Assembly (NCBI RefSeq): GCF_001514195.1
Contig: NZ_KQ948746.1
Span: forward strand, 124,001 to 188,000
DNA: 64,000 nt
From: Streptomyces griseorubiginosus
GTDB taxonomy: Bacteria; Actinomycetota; Actinomycetes; Streptomycetales; Streptomycetaceae
Direction of reading: 5' to 3'
This document shows, piece by piece, positions 1-8,559 of the stretch. The notes beneath the pieces are model-generated. The model worked only from the letters and a program-made list of their open reading frames with translations, was not told the DNA's origin and searched no databases. The first letter of the stretch is position 1. Every line of letters starts with the position of its first letter. The position numbers were made by a program, and so were the translations under genes.

Positions 1-16
1 TCACCTCGGGTCGCGG

Positions 17-520
17 TCAGGAGCGCACCGAGTCCTCCGCCGCCTGCTCCACCAGCGGGATGATCCGCAGCGGAACGGGGTTCTCCATGACGATCGCGGT
101 GGAGGCCCGGACGATCCCATCGAAACCGACGACCCGGTCGATCACCCGCTGGAGATCGGCGTTGGAGCGGGCCACGAGCCGGCACAGCATGTCCCCGCCG
201 CCGGTGGTGGTGTGCAGCTCCAGCACCTCCGGCACGGTCGCCAAGTGGGCCCGTACGTCCGGTCCTTGCCCCTGCCGGATCTGGAGCGTGGCGAACGCGG
301 TCACCGGGTAGCCGAGCGCCGCCGGATCGACCTGCGGCCCGAATCCGCGGATGACTCCGTTCGACTGAAGCCGGTCGAGCCGGGCCTGCGCGGTCCCCCG
401 GGCCACCCCCAGCCGCCGGGACATCTCCAGGACCCCGATCCGCGGCTCGCGCGCGAGCAGCACGATGATCCGCCCGTCCAGCTCGTCGATCCCCACGGGG
501 CCTCCCGATCCGATGGTCAT
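17..520 (-). CDS. Lrp/AsnC-family transcriptional regulator
   Basis: The protein is 167 aa from the ATG at 520; an in-frame upstream start at 562 would add 14 residues unlike the family. An N-terminal winged helix-turn-helix (roughly residues 10-55, with IDELDGRIIVLL and a recognition helix around VARGTAQARLDRL) precedes an alpha/beta RAM effector domain (roughly 70-150). Lrp/AsnC proteins form octamers that sense amino acids or related ligands. It is divergent from hppD, so it probably senses tyrosine, phenylalanine or a catabolite and controls hppD and itself; that is inference. A palindrome in the shared 101-bp gap is the obvious operator candidate. Confidence 0.9.
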   Translation of the reverse strand: MTIGSGGPVGIDELDGRIIVLLAREPRIGVLEMSRRLGVARGTAQARLDRLQSNGVIRGFGPQVDPAALGYPVTAFATLQIRQGQGPDVRAHLATVPEVLELHTTTGGGDMLCRLVARSNADLQRVIDRVVGFDGIVRASTAIVMENPVPLRIIPLVEQAAEDSVRS

Positions 521-554
521 CCTGTACAGAAAGGCCGCCGAAGCGGCCGTACGA

Positions 555-571
555 CTGAACACATTGTTCAG
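555..571. promoter_or_regulatory. candidate Lrp operator in the divergent lrp-hppD gap
   Basis: CTGAAC-N5-GTTCAG is a perfect inverted repeat of 6-bp arms with an AT-rich 5-bp centre. It lies between the two divergent starts (520 and 622). The size and AT-rich centre suit an Lrp/AsnC dimer site. Assignment to the neighbouring regulator is inference. Confidence 0.5.
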
Positions 572-621
572 CGAAGACGCGAACTATTGCGCACCTTGCA
601 GGGCGGGTCCAGTCTTCCCGC

Positions 622-1767
622 ATGACGCAGACCACACACCACGCTCCCGACACCGCCCGGCAGGCCGATCCCTTCCCGGTCAAGGGAATGGACGCGGTCG
701 TCTTCGCCGTCGGCAACGCCAAGCAGGCGGCGCACTACTACTCGACCGCCTTCGGCATGCGGCTCGTCGCGTACTCCGGACCGGAGAACGGCAGCCGCGA
801 GACCGCGTCGTACGTCCTCGAGAACGGCTCGGCCCGTTTCGTGTTCACGTCGGTCATCAAGGCCGCCACCCCGTGGGGCCACTTCCTCGCCCAGCACGTG
901 GCCGAGCACGGCGACGGCGTGGTCGACCTCGCCATCGAGGTCCCGGACGCCCGCCGCGCCTACGACTACGCCCTCGCGCACGGCGCCCGCTCGGTGGCCG
1001 AGCCGTACGAGCTGAAGGACGAGCACGGCACCGTCGTCCTCGCCGCGATCGCCACCTACGGCGAGACCCGCCACACCCTGGTCGAGCGCACCGGCTACGA
1101 CGGCCCCTACCTCCCGGGCTTCACCGCGGCCGCCCCGATCGTCGAGCCGCCCGCCCACCGCACCTTCCAGGCGATCGACCACTGCGTCGGCAACGTCGAA
1201 CTCGGCCGGATGAACGAGTGGGTCGGCTTCTACAACAAGGTCATGGGCTTCACGAACATGAAGGAGTTCGTGGGCGACGACATCGCGACCGAGTACAGCG
1301 CCCTGATGTCGAAGGTCGTGGCCGACGGCACCCTCAAGGTGAAGTTCCCGATCAACGAGCCCGCCATCGCCAAGAAGAAGTCCCAGATCGACGAGTACCT
1401 GGAGTTCTACGGCGGCGCCGGGGTCCAGCACATCGCGCTGAACACCAACGACATCGTGCAGACCGTACGGACCATGCGCGCGGCCGGCGTCCAGTTCCTC
1501 GACACCCCCGACTCCTACTACGACACCCTCGGCGAGTGGGTCGGCGACACCCGCGTCCCCGTCGACACGCTCCGCGAGCTGAAGATCCTCGCCGACCGCG
1601 ACGAGGACGGCTATCTGCTCCAGATCTTCACCAAGCCGGTCCAGGACAAGCCGACCGTCTTCTTCGAGATCATCGAGCGGCACGGCTCGATGGGCTTCGG
1701 CAAGGGCAACTTCAAGGCCCTGTTCGAGGCCATCGAGCGGGAGCAGGAGAAGCGCGGCAACCTCTAG
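622..1767 (+). CDS. hppD: 4-hydroxyphenylpyruvate dioxygenase
   Basis: This 381-aa protein is the normal length for bacterial HPPD. The enzyme converts 4-hydroxyphenylpyruvate to homogentisate, the second step of tyrosine catabolism, using non-haem Fe(II). Two vicinal-oxygen-chelate halves are visible, and the catalytic C-terminal half carries the 2-His-1-Glu ligands: H187 (in FQAIDHCVGN), H270 (in VQHIALNTN) and E349 (in FFEIIER). These numbers coincide with those I recall for the S. avermitilis enzyme. It is transcribed divergently from the Lrp-type gene. Homogentisate is also the precursor of ochronotic pigment. Confidence 0.97.
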   Translation: MTQTTHHAPDTARQADPFPVKGMDAVVFAVGNAKQAAHYYSTAFGMRLVAYSGPENGSRETASYVLENGSARFVFTSVIKAATPWGHFLAQHVAEHGDGVVDLAIEVPDARRAYDYALAHGARSVAEPYELKDEHGTVVLAAIATYGETRHTLVERTGYDGPYLPGFTAAAPIVEPPAHRTFQAIDHCVGNVELGRMNEWVGFYNKVMGFTNMKEFVGDDIATEYSALMSKVVADGTLKVKFPINEPAIAKKKSQIDEYLEFYGGAGVQHIALNTNDIVQTVRTMRAAGVQFLDTPDSYYDTLGEWVGDTRVPVDTLRELKILADRDEDGYLLQIFTKPVQDKPTVFFEIIERHGSMGFGKGNFKALFEAIEREQEKRGNL

Positions 1768-1819
1768 TCCCGGGGCGACATCCGGTCCCCTCGCGGCCGT
1801 CTGCTCGTACGCTGGCCCC

Positions 1820-2101
1820 ATGGCCAGGATCAACGACGTGGGCGGCACGCAGGGGTTCGGCGCGATCGACACCACCGACGACACCGAGCCCTTCCACGCG
1901 GACTGGGAGGCCCGGGTCGTCGGGCTCTACAACACCCTGCGCGCACAAGGGATCTTCAACACCAACGAGTTCCGGGACGCCATCGAGTCGATGCCGCCGG
2001 GCGAGTACCTGGCGGCCTCGTACTACGAGCGCTGGTTCACGGCGATCTGCGCGCTGCTGGAGCGCAAGGGCGTGCTCGAACCGGGGGCGCTCGATGACTG
2101 A
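1820..2101 (+). CDS. nitrile hydratase/thiocyanate hydrolase-like subunit, beta N-terminal type
   Basis: The 93-aa protein matches only the N-terminal half of a nitrile hydratase beta subunit: it opens with the family-typical MARINDVGGTQGFG stretch and continues through a helical region (FHADWEARVVGLYNTL, EYLAASYYERWF). Ordinary nitrile hydratases have an undivided beta subunit of over 200 residues. Division into separate N- and C-terminal genes is known in thiocyanate hydrolase (ScnB/ScnA/ScnC) and toyocamycin nitrile hydratase. The stop overlaps the start of the next gene by 8 bp, implying translational coupling. Substrate unknown. Confidence 0.8.
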   Translation: MARINDVGGTQGFGAIDTTDDTEPFHADWEARVVGLYNTLRAQGIFNTNEFRDAIESMPPGEYLAASYYERWFTAICALLERKGVLEPGALDD

Positions 2102-2462
2102 CGCGCACCCGGCTGCCCCGGACATGGCTGCCCCGGACCTTGCGGCCCCGGACCCGGCCGCTCCGGAAATGGCCGCTCCGGACCGTTTCCCGCCCGGCAC
2201 CAGGGTCCGCACCTACCGCCACGACCCGCCGCACCACACCCGCCTGCCGCGGTACGCGCGCGGCAAGCGGGGTGTGGTCGTGGAGCCGGAGGGCCCGGAG
2301 GAGCTGGCCGACATCAGCGCGCGGGGACGCGGGGACGCGCCCGTCGAGCAGATCTACGCGGTCCGCTTCGAGGCCCGCGACCTGTGGGGCGAGGGCGACC
2401 ACCACGTCGTCCTGGACCTGTGGGAGAGCTATCTGGAGGAGGACCCCGATGACGAGCGGTGA
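2094..2462 (+). CDS. nitrile hydratase/thiocyanate hydrolase-like subunit, beta C-terminal (SH3-like) type
   Basis: The 122-aa protein begins with a low-complexity run of Ala-Pro-Asp repeats (about residues 5-30), which is unusual for the family. The SH3-like barrel of the beta C-terminal domain follows (FPPGTRVRTYRHDPPHHTRLPRYARGK, then YAVRFEARDLWGE and LDLWESYLE). The fold packs against the metal-bearing alpha subunit. Its start overlaps the upstream gene and its end overlaps the alpha start at 2449, so the three genes form one tightly coupled operon in the order seen for scnB-scnA-scnC. Confidence 0.8.
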   Translation: MTDAHPAAPDMAAPDLAAPDPAAPEMAAPDRFPPGTRVRTYRHDPPHHTRLPRYARGKRGVVVEPEGPEELADISARGRGDAPVEQIYAVRFEARDLWGEGDHHVVLDLWESYLEEDPDDER

Positions 2463-3036
2463 CCACCACACCGACGCCACGATCGCCCGGCGGGTCAGGC
2501 GCCTGGAGACCCTCCTGGAGGAGAAGGGGCTGATCACCGGGGAGCGGCTGGACGAGGCGATCGACGCGTTCCTCGCGGAGTCCTCCCCGGCCAACGGCGC
2601 CCGGGTCGTGGCCCGGGCCTGGACCGACGACGCCTACCGGGCCCGGCTGCTCGCGGACGGCACGGCCGCCGTCCGCGAACTCGGGTACATGGAGGGCTCG
2701 TTCCAGCGTCTGAGGGTGGTCGAGAACACCGCCTCCCGCCACAACGTCGTCGTCTGCACCCTGTGCTCCTGCTACCCGCTGCGCCTGCTCGGCCCCTCAC
2801 CCAGCTGGTACAAGTCCGAGGCCTACCGCTCCCGCGTGGTGCGCGAACCCCGCGAGGTGCTGCGGGAGTTCGGCCTGGAGCTGCCGCCCGGCACGGACAT
2901 CACGGTGTGGGACTCCAGCGCGGAGACCCGGTACCTGGTCCTGCCCCGCAGGCCCGAGGGCACCGAAGGACTGGGCGAGGAGGAACTCGCGGCCCTCGTG
3001 ACGAGGAACGCCCTCATCGGCACGGCCGCGTTGTGA
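2449..3036 (+). CDS. nitrile hydratase alpha / thiocyanate hydrolase gamma-like catalytic subunit
   Basis: The 195-aa protein carries the metal-claw motif VCTLCSCYP with C103, C106 and C108. In the family these cysteines bind low-spin metal and two are oxidised to sulfinic and sulfenic acids. Thr after the first Cys (CTLCSC rather than CSLCSC) is the signature of cobalt-type enzymes. Downstream WYKSEAYRSRVVREPREVL is the usual alpha-subunit context. No activator/metallochaperone gene follows; the next gene is on the other strand. Whether the substrate is a nitrile, thiocyanate or something else cannot be told from the sequence. Confidence 0.88.
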   Translation: MTSGDHHTDATIARRVRRLETLLEEKGLITGERLDEAIDAFLAESSPANGARVVARAWTDDAYRARLLADGTAAVRELGYMEGSFQRLRVVENTASRHNVVVCTLCSCYPLRLLGPSPSWYKSEAYRSRVVREPREVLREFGLELPPGTDITVWDSSAETRYLVLPRRPEGTEGLGEEELAALVTRNALIGTAAL

Positions 3037-3058
3037 CCCCCCTCCACGTCCGCCGCTC

Positions 3059-4504
3059 CTACTCCGGCAGCCCCTCCTCCGGCACCTCGCCCAGGTCCGC
3101 CAGCGCCTGCCCCGCCGCCGGGGTCCACAGGGGCGAGAACCAGGGGTTGATCCGCAGGGCCTCCTGAAGGTGCCGGCGGGCGGACGCGCTCCGTCCCGAG
3201 TCCCGCTCGATCATGCCCAGGTGGTACATGTACGGCGCGCTGCGCACCCCGCCGCCGTGCACCCGGTCCGTCGCGATCCGGGCGTACCGCAGGGCCTCCT
3301 CGTCCTGGCCCGCCCGGTGCAGCGCCCAGCCCAGCGCGTCCGCCACCTCGATCCCCGGCTGCCGCTGCCACTCGGCCCGCAACCGCGTCACCGCGGAGGC
3401 CGGGTCACCGTGGTCCGCCTCGAACCGCCCCAGCACCAGCTCCTCGTCGACGCCACCGGCCGCCGCCCCGGCCACCGCCGCCCGCAGCAGGCCGTACTGC
3501 GCCCGGGCCGCCCGCGCCTGCCCTTGGGACTCGTACAACTCGCCCAGTTCCAGGGCGTACTGCGGCAGTGGCTGCTGCGCGAGGGCGGTCCGGTAGGCGT
3601 GCACGGCCTCGGCCGGGCGGCCCAGCGCCGCAAGCGCCCGGCCCCGGCCGGCCTGCGCGGCCCGCTGGTCGGGGTCGGCACGCACCGCCTCCCGGAAGTA
3701 CCGCAGCGCCTCCTCGCGGTCGCCGCGCTCGAAGGCCAGCTGCCCGGCCCGCTCCAGATACGCGGCCCGCTCAGCGGGTGCTCGGGCCCCGGCCGCCGCG
3801 TCGGAGAGGGCGGCCGCCGCGTCCTCGCGCCGGCCCCGGTCCCGGTACACGGCCGCCGCCCGGGCCAGCACCGCCGGCCCCGACCGCAGCTCCGTCAGCC
3901 GCTCCAGCGTCCTGCCGACCGCCTTGTAGTCACCGAGCCCCTCGTACGCGTCGAGCAGCGCCGGATACGCCGTCCACCGCCCCGGCTCCAGCTGCCGGGC
4001 CTCCTCGCCCCAGGACTTCGCCGTCCGGAAGTCCCGGCGGGCGTTGGCGAGGGCGGCCAGACCGGCCAGCGCCTCCGCGTTCCGCCGTACCTTCAGGGAC
4101 GTCCGCAGCGCGTCCTCCGCCTTCGGATAGAACGCCGCGTCGGCCGTCCGCCGCCCCTGTTCGGCGTACGCCGTCCCGAGCACCGCCCACGACGCCGCGT
4201 CCCGCGGATGCCGGCGCACCCGGCTCTCCCGCTCACGGATCAGGGCCGCCAGACCGGGCAGCGCGGCCGGCACCCCGTCGGCGACCGCCGTCAGCGCCTG
4301 GGCGCCGGGGGCCGGAGCGGCAGCGTGCGACGCCGGGTGCCCCGAGGGCGGCAGCAGCATCAGGGCCGTACCGAGCACCGCGCACCCGGCGACCGCGGCG
4401 ATCAGGAGGCGTCCGCGCAGCCGGACCCGCCGCGCCTGCCGCGACTCACCCGAGCGGTCCTCGGTCACCGTTTTCTCCGTGGCGCTGTTCTCCATGGCGC
4501 TCAC
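3059..4504 (-). CDS. membrane-anchored tetratricopeptide-repeat protein
   Basis: The 481-aa protein has a short charged N-terminus, one transmembrane or signal-anchor segment (about residues 30-52, LLIAAVAGCAVLGTALMLL) and then many degenerate TPR units, for example AYLERAGQLAFERGDREEALRYFREAVRADPDQ and LGWALHRAGQDEEALRYARIA. TPRs are protein-interaction scaffolds. The repeat domain probably lies outside the membrane. It is convergent with the nitrile hydratase-like operon and divergent from the FAD-oxidase gene with an 89-bp gap. The function is unknown. Confidence 0.8.
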   Translation of the reverse strand: MSAMENSATEKTVTEDRSGESRQARRVRLRGRLLIAAVAGCAVLGTALMLLPPSGHPASHAAAPAPGAQALTAVADGVPAALPGLAALIRERESRVRRHPRDAASWAVLGTAYAEQGRRTADAAFYPKAEDALRTSLKVRRNAEALAGLAALANARRDFRTAKSWGEEARQLEPGRWTAYPALLDAYEGLGDYKAVGRTLERLTELRSGPAVLARAAAVYRDRGRREDAAAALSDAAAGARAPAERAAYLERAGQLAFERGDREEALRYFREAVRADPDQRAAQAGRGRALAALGRPAEAVHAYRTALAQQPLPQYALELGELYESQGQARAARAQYGLLRAAVAGAAAGGVDEELVLGRFEADHGDPASAVTRLRAEWQRQPGIEVADALGWALHRAGQDEEALRYARIATDRVHGGGVRSAPYMYHLGMIERDSGRSASARRHLQEALRINPWFSPLWTPAAGQALADLGEVPEEGLPE

Positions 4505-4593
4505 TGTGCGTCAGTACGACGATCCCGCCCCGGCACGCGGCAGCCGTCCCGGACGGGGTTCACACCGATGGCCCCCGGTGCGACGCTGTGATC

Positions 4594-6003
4594 ATGAGCC
4601 GTATCGAAGCGCGTCGCGATGAAGACACAGCGGTCACTGGCACCCTCGTCGACCGTCTGCTGAGTGGTCTGCCCGCCGAGACCGTCCTGGTCGACACGGA
4701 CGTCACGGCCTCCTACGCCCACGACATGGCGAGCTTCTGCCCGGCCGGCACGCCGGCCGTGGTCGTGCTGCCGCGCACCGTCGAGCAGGTCCAGCACGTC
4801 ATGCGCGTCGCCACCGAGCTGCGCGTCCCGGTCGTCCCGCAGGGCGCCCGCACGGGCCTGTCGGGCGGGGCCAACGCCTCCGACGGCTGCATCGTGCTGT
4901 CCCTGACGAAGATGGACCGGATCCTGGAGATCAACCCGGTCGACCGGATCGCCGTCGTCGAACCGGGAGTCGTCAACGCGACCCTCTCCCGCGCCGTCAA
5001 CGAACTCGGCCTGTACTACCCGCCGGACCCCTCCAGCTGGGAGATGTGCACGATCGGCGGCAACATCGGCACCGCCTCCGGCGGGCTGTGCTGCGTGAAG
5101 TACGGGGTGACGGCGGAGTACGTCCTCGGCCTGGACGTCGTCCTCGCCGACGGACGGCTCATGTCCACGGGCCGCCGTACCGCGAAGGGCGTCGCCGGAT
5201 ACGACCTGACCCGCCTCTTCGTCGGCTCCGAGGGCTCGCTCGGGATCGTCGTCCGGGCGACCCTGGCACTGAAGCCGCAGCCCCCCGGGCAGCTGGTGCT
5301 GGCCGCGGAGTTCGCCTCGGGGGCCGCCGCCTGCGACGCGGTGTGCCGGATCATGGAGGGCGGGCACGTGCCGTCCCTCCTCGAACTGATGGACCGTACG
5401 ACGGTCCGGGCCGTCAACGACCTCGCGCACATGGGACTCCCGGAGTCCACCGAGGCCCTGCTGCTGGCCGCCTTCGACACCACGGACCCGGCGGCCGACC
5501 TCGCCGCCCTCGGTGCGCTGTGCGAGGCGGCGGGCGCCACGCAGGTCGTCCCGGCCGAGGACTTCGCCGAGTCCGAACTGCTGCTCCAGGCCCGCAGGCT
5601 GTCCCTCACCGCGCTCGAGGCCGTCAAGGGCACCACGATGATCGACGACGTGTGCGTGCCGCGCTCCCGGCTCGCCGAGATGCTCGAGGGGACCGAGCGG
5701 ATCGCCGAGAAGTACCGGCTCACCATCGGTGTCGTCGCCCACGCGGGGGACGGCAACACCCACCCCACGGTCTGCTTCGACGCCGCCGACGCGGACGAGT
5801 CCCGGCGGGCCCGGGAGTCCTTCGACGAGATCATGGCCCTCGGCCTGGAACTCGGCGGCACGATCACCGGGGAGCACGGGGTGGGCGTCCTGAAGAAGGA
5901 GTGGCTGGCGCGCGAGATCGGCCCGGTGGGGGTGGAGATGCAGCGGGCGGTGAAGGGCGTCTTCGACCCGCTGGGGATCCTGAACCCCGGCAAGCTGTTC
6001 TGA
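4594..6003 (+). CDS. FAD-linked oxidase, GlcD/D-lactate dehydrogenase-like
   Basis: The protein is 469 aa from the ATG at 4594. The N-terminal half is a PCMH-type FAD-binding domain (about residues 45-225; VVPQGARTGLSGGANASDG contacts FAD pyrophosphate in homologues). The C-terminal half is the FAD-linked oxidase cap with GDGNTHPTVCFD and TGEHGVGVLKKEWL. Relatives oxidise 2-hydroxy acids such as glycolate or D-lactate. No GlcE or GlcF partner is adjacent, so a stand-alone D-2-hydroxyacid dehydrogenase is most likely. The exact substrate is not determinable. Confidence 0.87.
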   Translation: MSRIEARRDEDTAVTGTLVDRLLSGLPAETVLVDTDVTASYAHDMASFCPAGTPAVVVLPRTVEQVQHVMRVATELRVPVVPQGARTGLSGGANASDGCIVLSLTKMDRILEINPVDRIAVVEPGVVNATLSRAVNELGLYYPPDPSSWEMCTIGGNIGTASGGLCCVKYGVTAEYVLGLDVVLADGRLMSTGRRTAKGVAGYDLTRLFVGSEGSLGIVVRATLALKPQPPGQLVLAAEFASGAAACDAVCRIMEGGHVPSLLELMDRTTVRAVNDLAHMGLPESTEALLLAAFDTTDPAADLAALGALCEAAGATQVVPAEDFAESELLLQARRLSLTALEAVKGTTMIDDVCVPRSRLAEMLEGTERIAEKYRLTIGVVAHAGDGNTHPTVCFDAADADESRRARESFDEIMALGLELGGTITGEHGVGVLKKEWLAREIGPVGVEMQRAVKGVFDPLGILNPGKLF

Positions 6004-6019
6004 GGCCGCGCGCTCCGGT

Positions 6020-6496
6020 TCACTCCCCGTCCTTGGACTCGTCGCCCGGCCACGGGTCGCACAGCCAGAGGTCGTCGGCCGGGGTGGGGGTCAGCAGCTC
6101 GGCCAGGGCGTCGTCGAGACCGAGCTGCTCCCCCTCGGTGCCCGGCGGGACCGCCCTGAGCGTGCGCTCCAGCCAGGCCGAGACCTGCGCGGCCGGGGCC
6201 TCCAGGAGGGCGTCGCCGTCCGGGGAGCTCAGCGCCATCAGCACCAGGCCGCGGCCACCGGCCTTCGTCGGCCACACCCGTACGTCCCCGTGCCCGCACG
6301 GGCGGAACACCCCCTCCACGAGGAGTTCGCGGGCGAAGGTCCAGTGCACGGGATGGTCCGAGCCGATGTGGAAGGTGACGTGGACGGCGAAGGGGTCGTC
6401 GCTGCGGTAGCTCAGCCGGGCCGGGACCGGGATGCTGCGCTCGGGCGACAGGATCAGGTTGAGCTCCAGTTCGCGCTCCACCACGGTGTGGTGCAT
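6020..6496 (-). CDS. ssgG: SsgA-like sporulation and cell-division protein, SsgG-like
   Basis: The 158-aa protein has the SsgA-like fold: a VERELELNLILSPERSIPVPARLSY start, then DPFAVHVTFHIG, WTFARELLVEGVFRPCGHGDVRVWP and a variable acidic tail. SALPs are confined to sporulating actinomycetes and control septum placement and spore-wall processes. S. coelicolor ssgG mutants skip septa. The symbol follows position (between the FAD oxidase and RDD/protease genes, as I recall for S. coelicolor) plus family membership; the paralogue assignment is less certain than the family. Confidence 0.8.
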   Translation of the reverse strand: MHHTVVERELELNLILSPERSIPVPARLSYRSDDPFAVHVTFHIGSDHPVHWTFARELLVEGVFRPCGHGDVRVWPTKAGGRGLVLMALSSPDGDALLEAPAAQVSAWLERTLRAVPPGTEGEQLGLDDALAELLTPTPADDLWLCDPWPGDESKDGE

Positions 6497-6757
6497 GTCG
6501 TTCGTTCCTCTCTCGGCTCTGACGCGGGCCCTGCGGTGGGCCCGTACGAGGGAGAGGGGGGAGGGGCGGGGATCATTACGCGGGTTCGGCGAACTTTTTT
6601 CCGGCAGCCGCGGCCCGGTGCCGCGGCCGGTAGCACGTGCGGTCTCCGGTCGTGCGCAAAAGGGGTGGGTCCGGTGGGACTGGCGGTGGGTCCTGCGCCG
6701 GTCTGATAGATGTGGACCCCCCTCCATTGACCTCCGAGCAGATACGGGACGACGGAC

Positions 6758-8470
6758 ATGAGCGCCCCAACCCCGGCACCCGGTGACGACAGGCCCCGTG
6801 AGGGCTACTACCCGGACCCGTCCATTCCTGGATATGTCCGTTACTGGAACGGCGCTTCCTGGGTGCCGGGCACCAGCCGCCCCGCCCCGGCGGCAGGCGA
6901 ACCGCTCGCACCCCCGACGGGTTCCGGCCCGGCCCCCGCTCCGGTCGAGGAGACCGGCCCGCACTTCTTCGACGAGGACCCGGCGGAAGCCGTGGACGCC
7001 CGGCGCGGCAACCGTCCCGAACCCGCGTCCGCGTGGACCGCCGACCGGGCCCACCAGGCGGGCTTCGGCGGCGACCAGGACCGCCGGGTGTCGTGGGGGT
7101 CCTTGCAGGCGGCCGCACAGGCTCAGCAAGGGGCCCAGCAGGGCGCACCGGGCGGGGCGGCGGGCGGGCCCCAGGGGGCGGCCCGGCAGGGCGGGGCTCA
7201 GGGCGTACCGCAGCAGGGCGTACCGCAGCAGGGCGGTCCGCACGGGGTCGACCCGCGGGTGGCCGTCACGGGTCAGGCCGCCGACGGAGGCTCTCCCGCC
7301 CAGCCCGACGGTCACGCCACCCGTACCGACGGCACCGCGACGATCCCGTCCGCCGAGCCGGACGAGGACGGCGGCACCCGGGTCTTCCGCAGGCCCACCG
7401 CGCCGGCCCCCGGCACCGACGAGGGCACCATGACGTTCCGCGCGCTCTCCCCGCGCACGGCGCAGCAGGGCGAGGGTCCCGGGGCGCAGAGCGGAAGCAC
7501 GCCCGGACCCACGTATTCCGGCCCCACGGCCCAGGGCGGAGCCCACGGCACCCCGGCCCCCGACCCCGACGCGCCCGGTTTCGGGGCCGGCAAGGCCGCC
7601 GCCGAGCGGGCCGCCTCCGCCGCGGCCACGGCCCTCTCCGGCCCTCAGCAGTCCGCCCCCGCCGCGGGACCCCGGACGGCCCCTCCGGGCGTGCCTCCGC
7701 AAGGAGGGCAGCCGCAGGGAGCCGTCCAGCCGGGAGCTATCCAGCCGGGAGCCGTCCAGCCGGGAGCGGCACCGCAGGGAGCGGCACCGCAGGGACTCCC
7801 GCAGCAGGCCGCCGGGCCGGTGAACGCCGGTCCCGTGAGCGCCACGCCCATGAGCGCCGGCCCCGGTGGCGGTCAGCCCTCCTGGGCCCAGCAGGTGCAC
7901 CGGCTCGCCGGGTCCGACGAGGAGCAGCCCGCGCCCTGGAAGCCGCCGGTGGAGGACATCTTCCAGGCGGCCGCCCGGCGGCAGGCCGCCGCGCGCCCCG
8001 CGGCCCTGGGCAAGCGCCTGGCCGCCCGTCTGCTCGACACCCTGGTGGTCGGCGCGGTGACCGCCGTGGCCGCCGTCCCGCTCGGCACCAAGGCCGCCGA
8101 CCACATCAGCGACAAGGTGGACGCGGCCAAGCTCTCCGGCGAGACCGTGACGGTCTGGCTGCTGGACGGCACCACGTCGGTCTACCTCGCGATCGTGGTC
8201 GCCGTCCTCCTGGTCGCCGGCACCCTGTACGAAGCACTGCCCACCGCCAAGTGGGGCCGCACGCTCGGCAAGAAGCTGTTCGGCCTGGAGGTGCGGGACA
8301 TCGAGGCCCACGAGCCGCCGTCCTTCGGCGGGGCCCTGCGCCGCTGGCTCGTGTACAGCGTGCCGGGCCTGCTCGGTGTCGGTCTCGTGGGTGTCGTGTG
8401 GTGCCTGTTCGACCGGCCGTGGCACCAGTGCTGGCACGACAAGGCGGCACATACGTTCGTGGCGGGCTGA
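6758..8470 (+). CDS. RDD-family membrane protein with DUF2510-like N-terminus and long disordered linker
   Basis: The 570-aa protein starts with a DUF2510-type motif (EGYYPDPSIPGYVRYWNGASW). A long low-complexity Gln/Gly/Ala/Pro segment (about residues 110-400) follows, including short direct repeats such as GVPQQGVPQQG and QPGAVQPGA. The C-terminal RDD domain (about 410-565) has predicted membrane helices near LLDTLVVGAVTAVAAVPLG, LAIVVAVLLVAGTLYEA and GLLGVGLVGVVWCLF, with the typical GRTLGKKLFGLEVRD. RDD proteins are poorly characterised and some act in ion transport. It is followed by a second RDD gene. Confidence 0.83.
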   Translation: MSAPTPAPGDDRPREGYYPDPSIPGYVRYWNGASWVPGTSRPAPAAGEPLAPPTGSGPAPAPVEETGPHFFDEDPAEAVDARRGNRPEPASAWTADRAHQAGFGGDQDRRVSWGSLQAAAQAQQGAQQGAPGGAAGGPQGAARQGGAQGVPQQGVPQQGGPHGVDPRVAVTGQAADGGSPAQPDGHATRTDGTATIPSAEPDEDGGTRVFRRPTAPAPGTDEGTMTFRALSPRTAQQGEGPGAQSGSTPGPTYSGPTAQGGAHGTPAPDPDAPGFGAGKAAAERAASAAATALSGPQQSAPAAGPRTAPPGVPPQGGQPQGAVQPGAIQPGAVQPGAAPQGAAPQGLPQQAAGPVNAGPVSATPMSAGPGGGQPSWAQQVHRLAGSDEEQPAPWKPPVEDIFQAAARRQAAARPAALGKRLAARLLDTLVVGAVTAVAAVPLGTKAADHISDKVDAAKLSGETVTVWLLDGTTSVYLAIVVAVLLVAGTLYEALPTAKWGRTLGKKLFGLEVRDIEAHEPPSFGGALRRWLVYSVPGLLGVGLVGVVWCLFDRPWHQCWHDKAAHTFVAG

Positions 8471-8559
8471 GCGGGTCCGGCGAACGGCGTACCGGATTCG
8501 GTACTCCGGACGGCCGCTCGCCGGATGCGGAACCGGGAGGTTCGCGGTCCACTCGGGCC

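Noticed and set aside
568..1884. Long frame on the minus strand across hppD, and similar frames opposite many genes
   Set aside because: They are shadows of real genes: composition follows the opposite frame and no family motifs are present. Opposite-strand frames are common at this GC.
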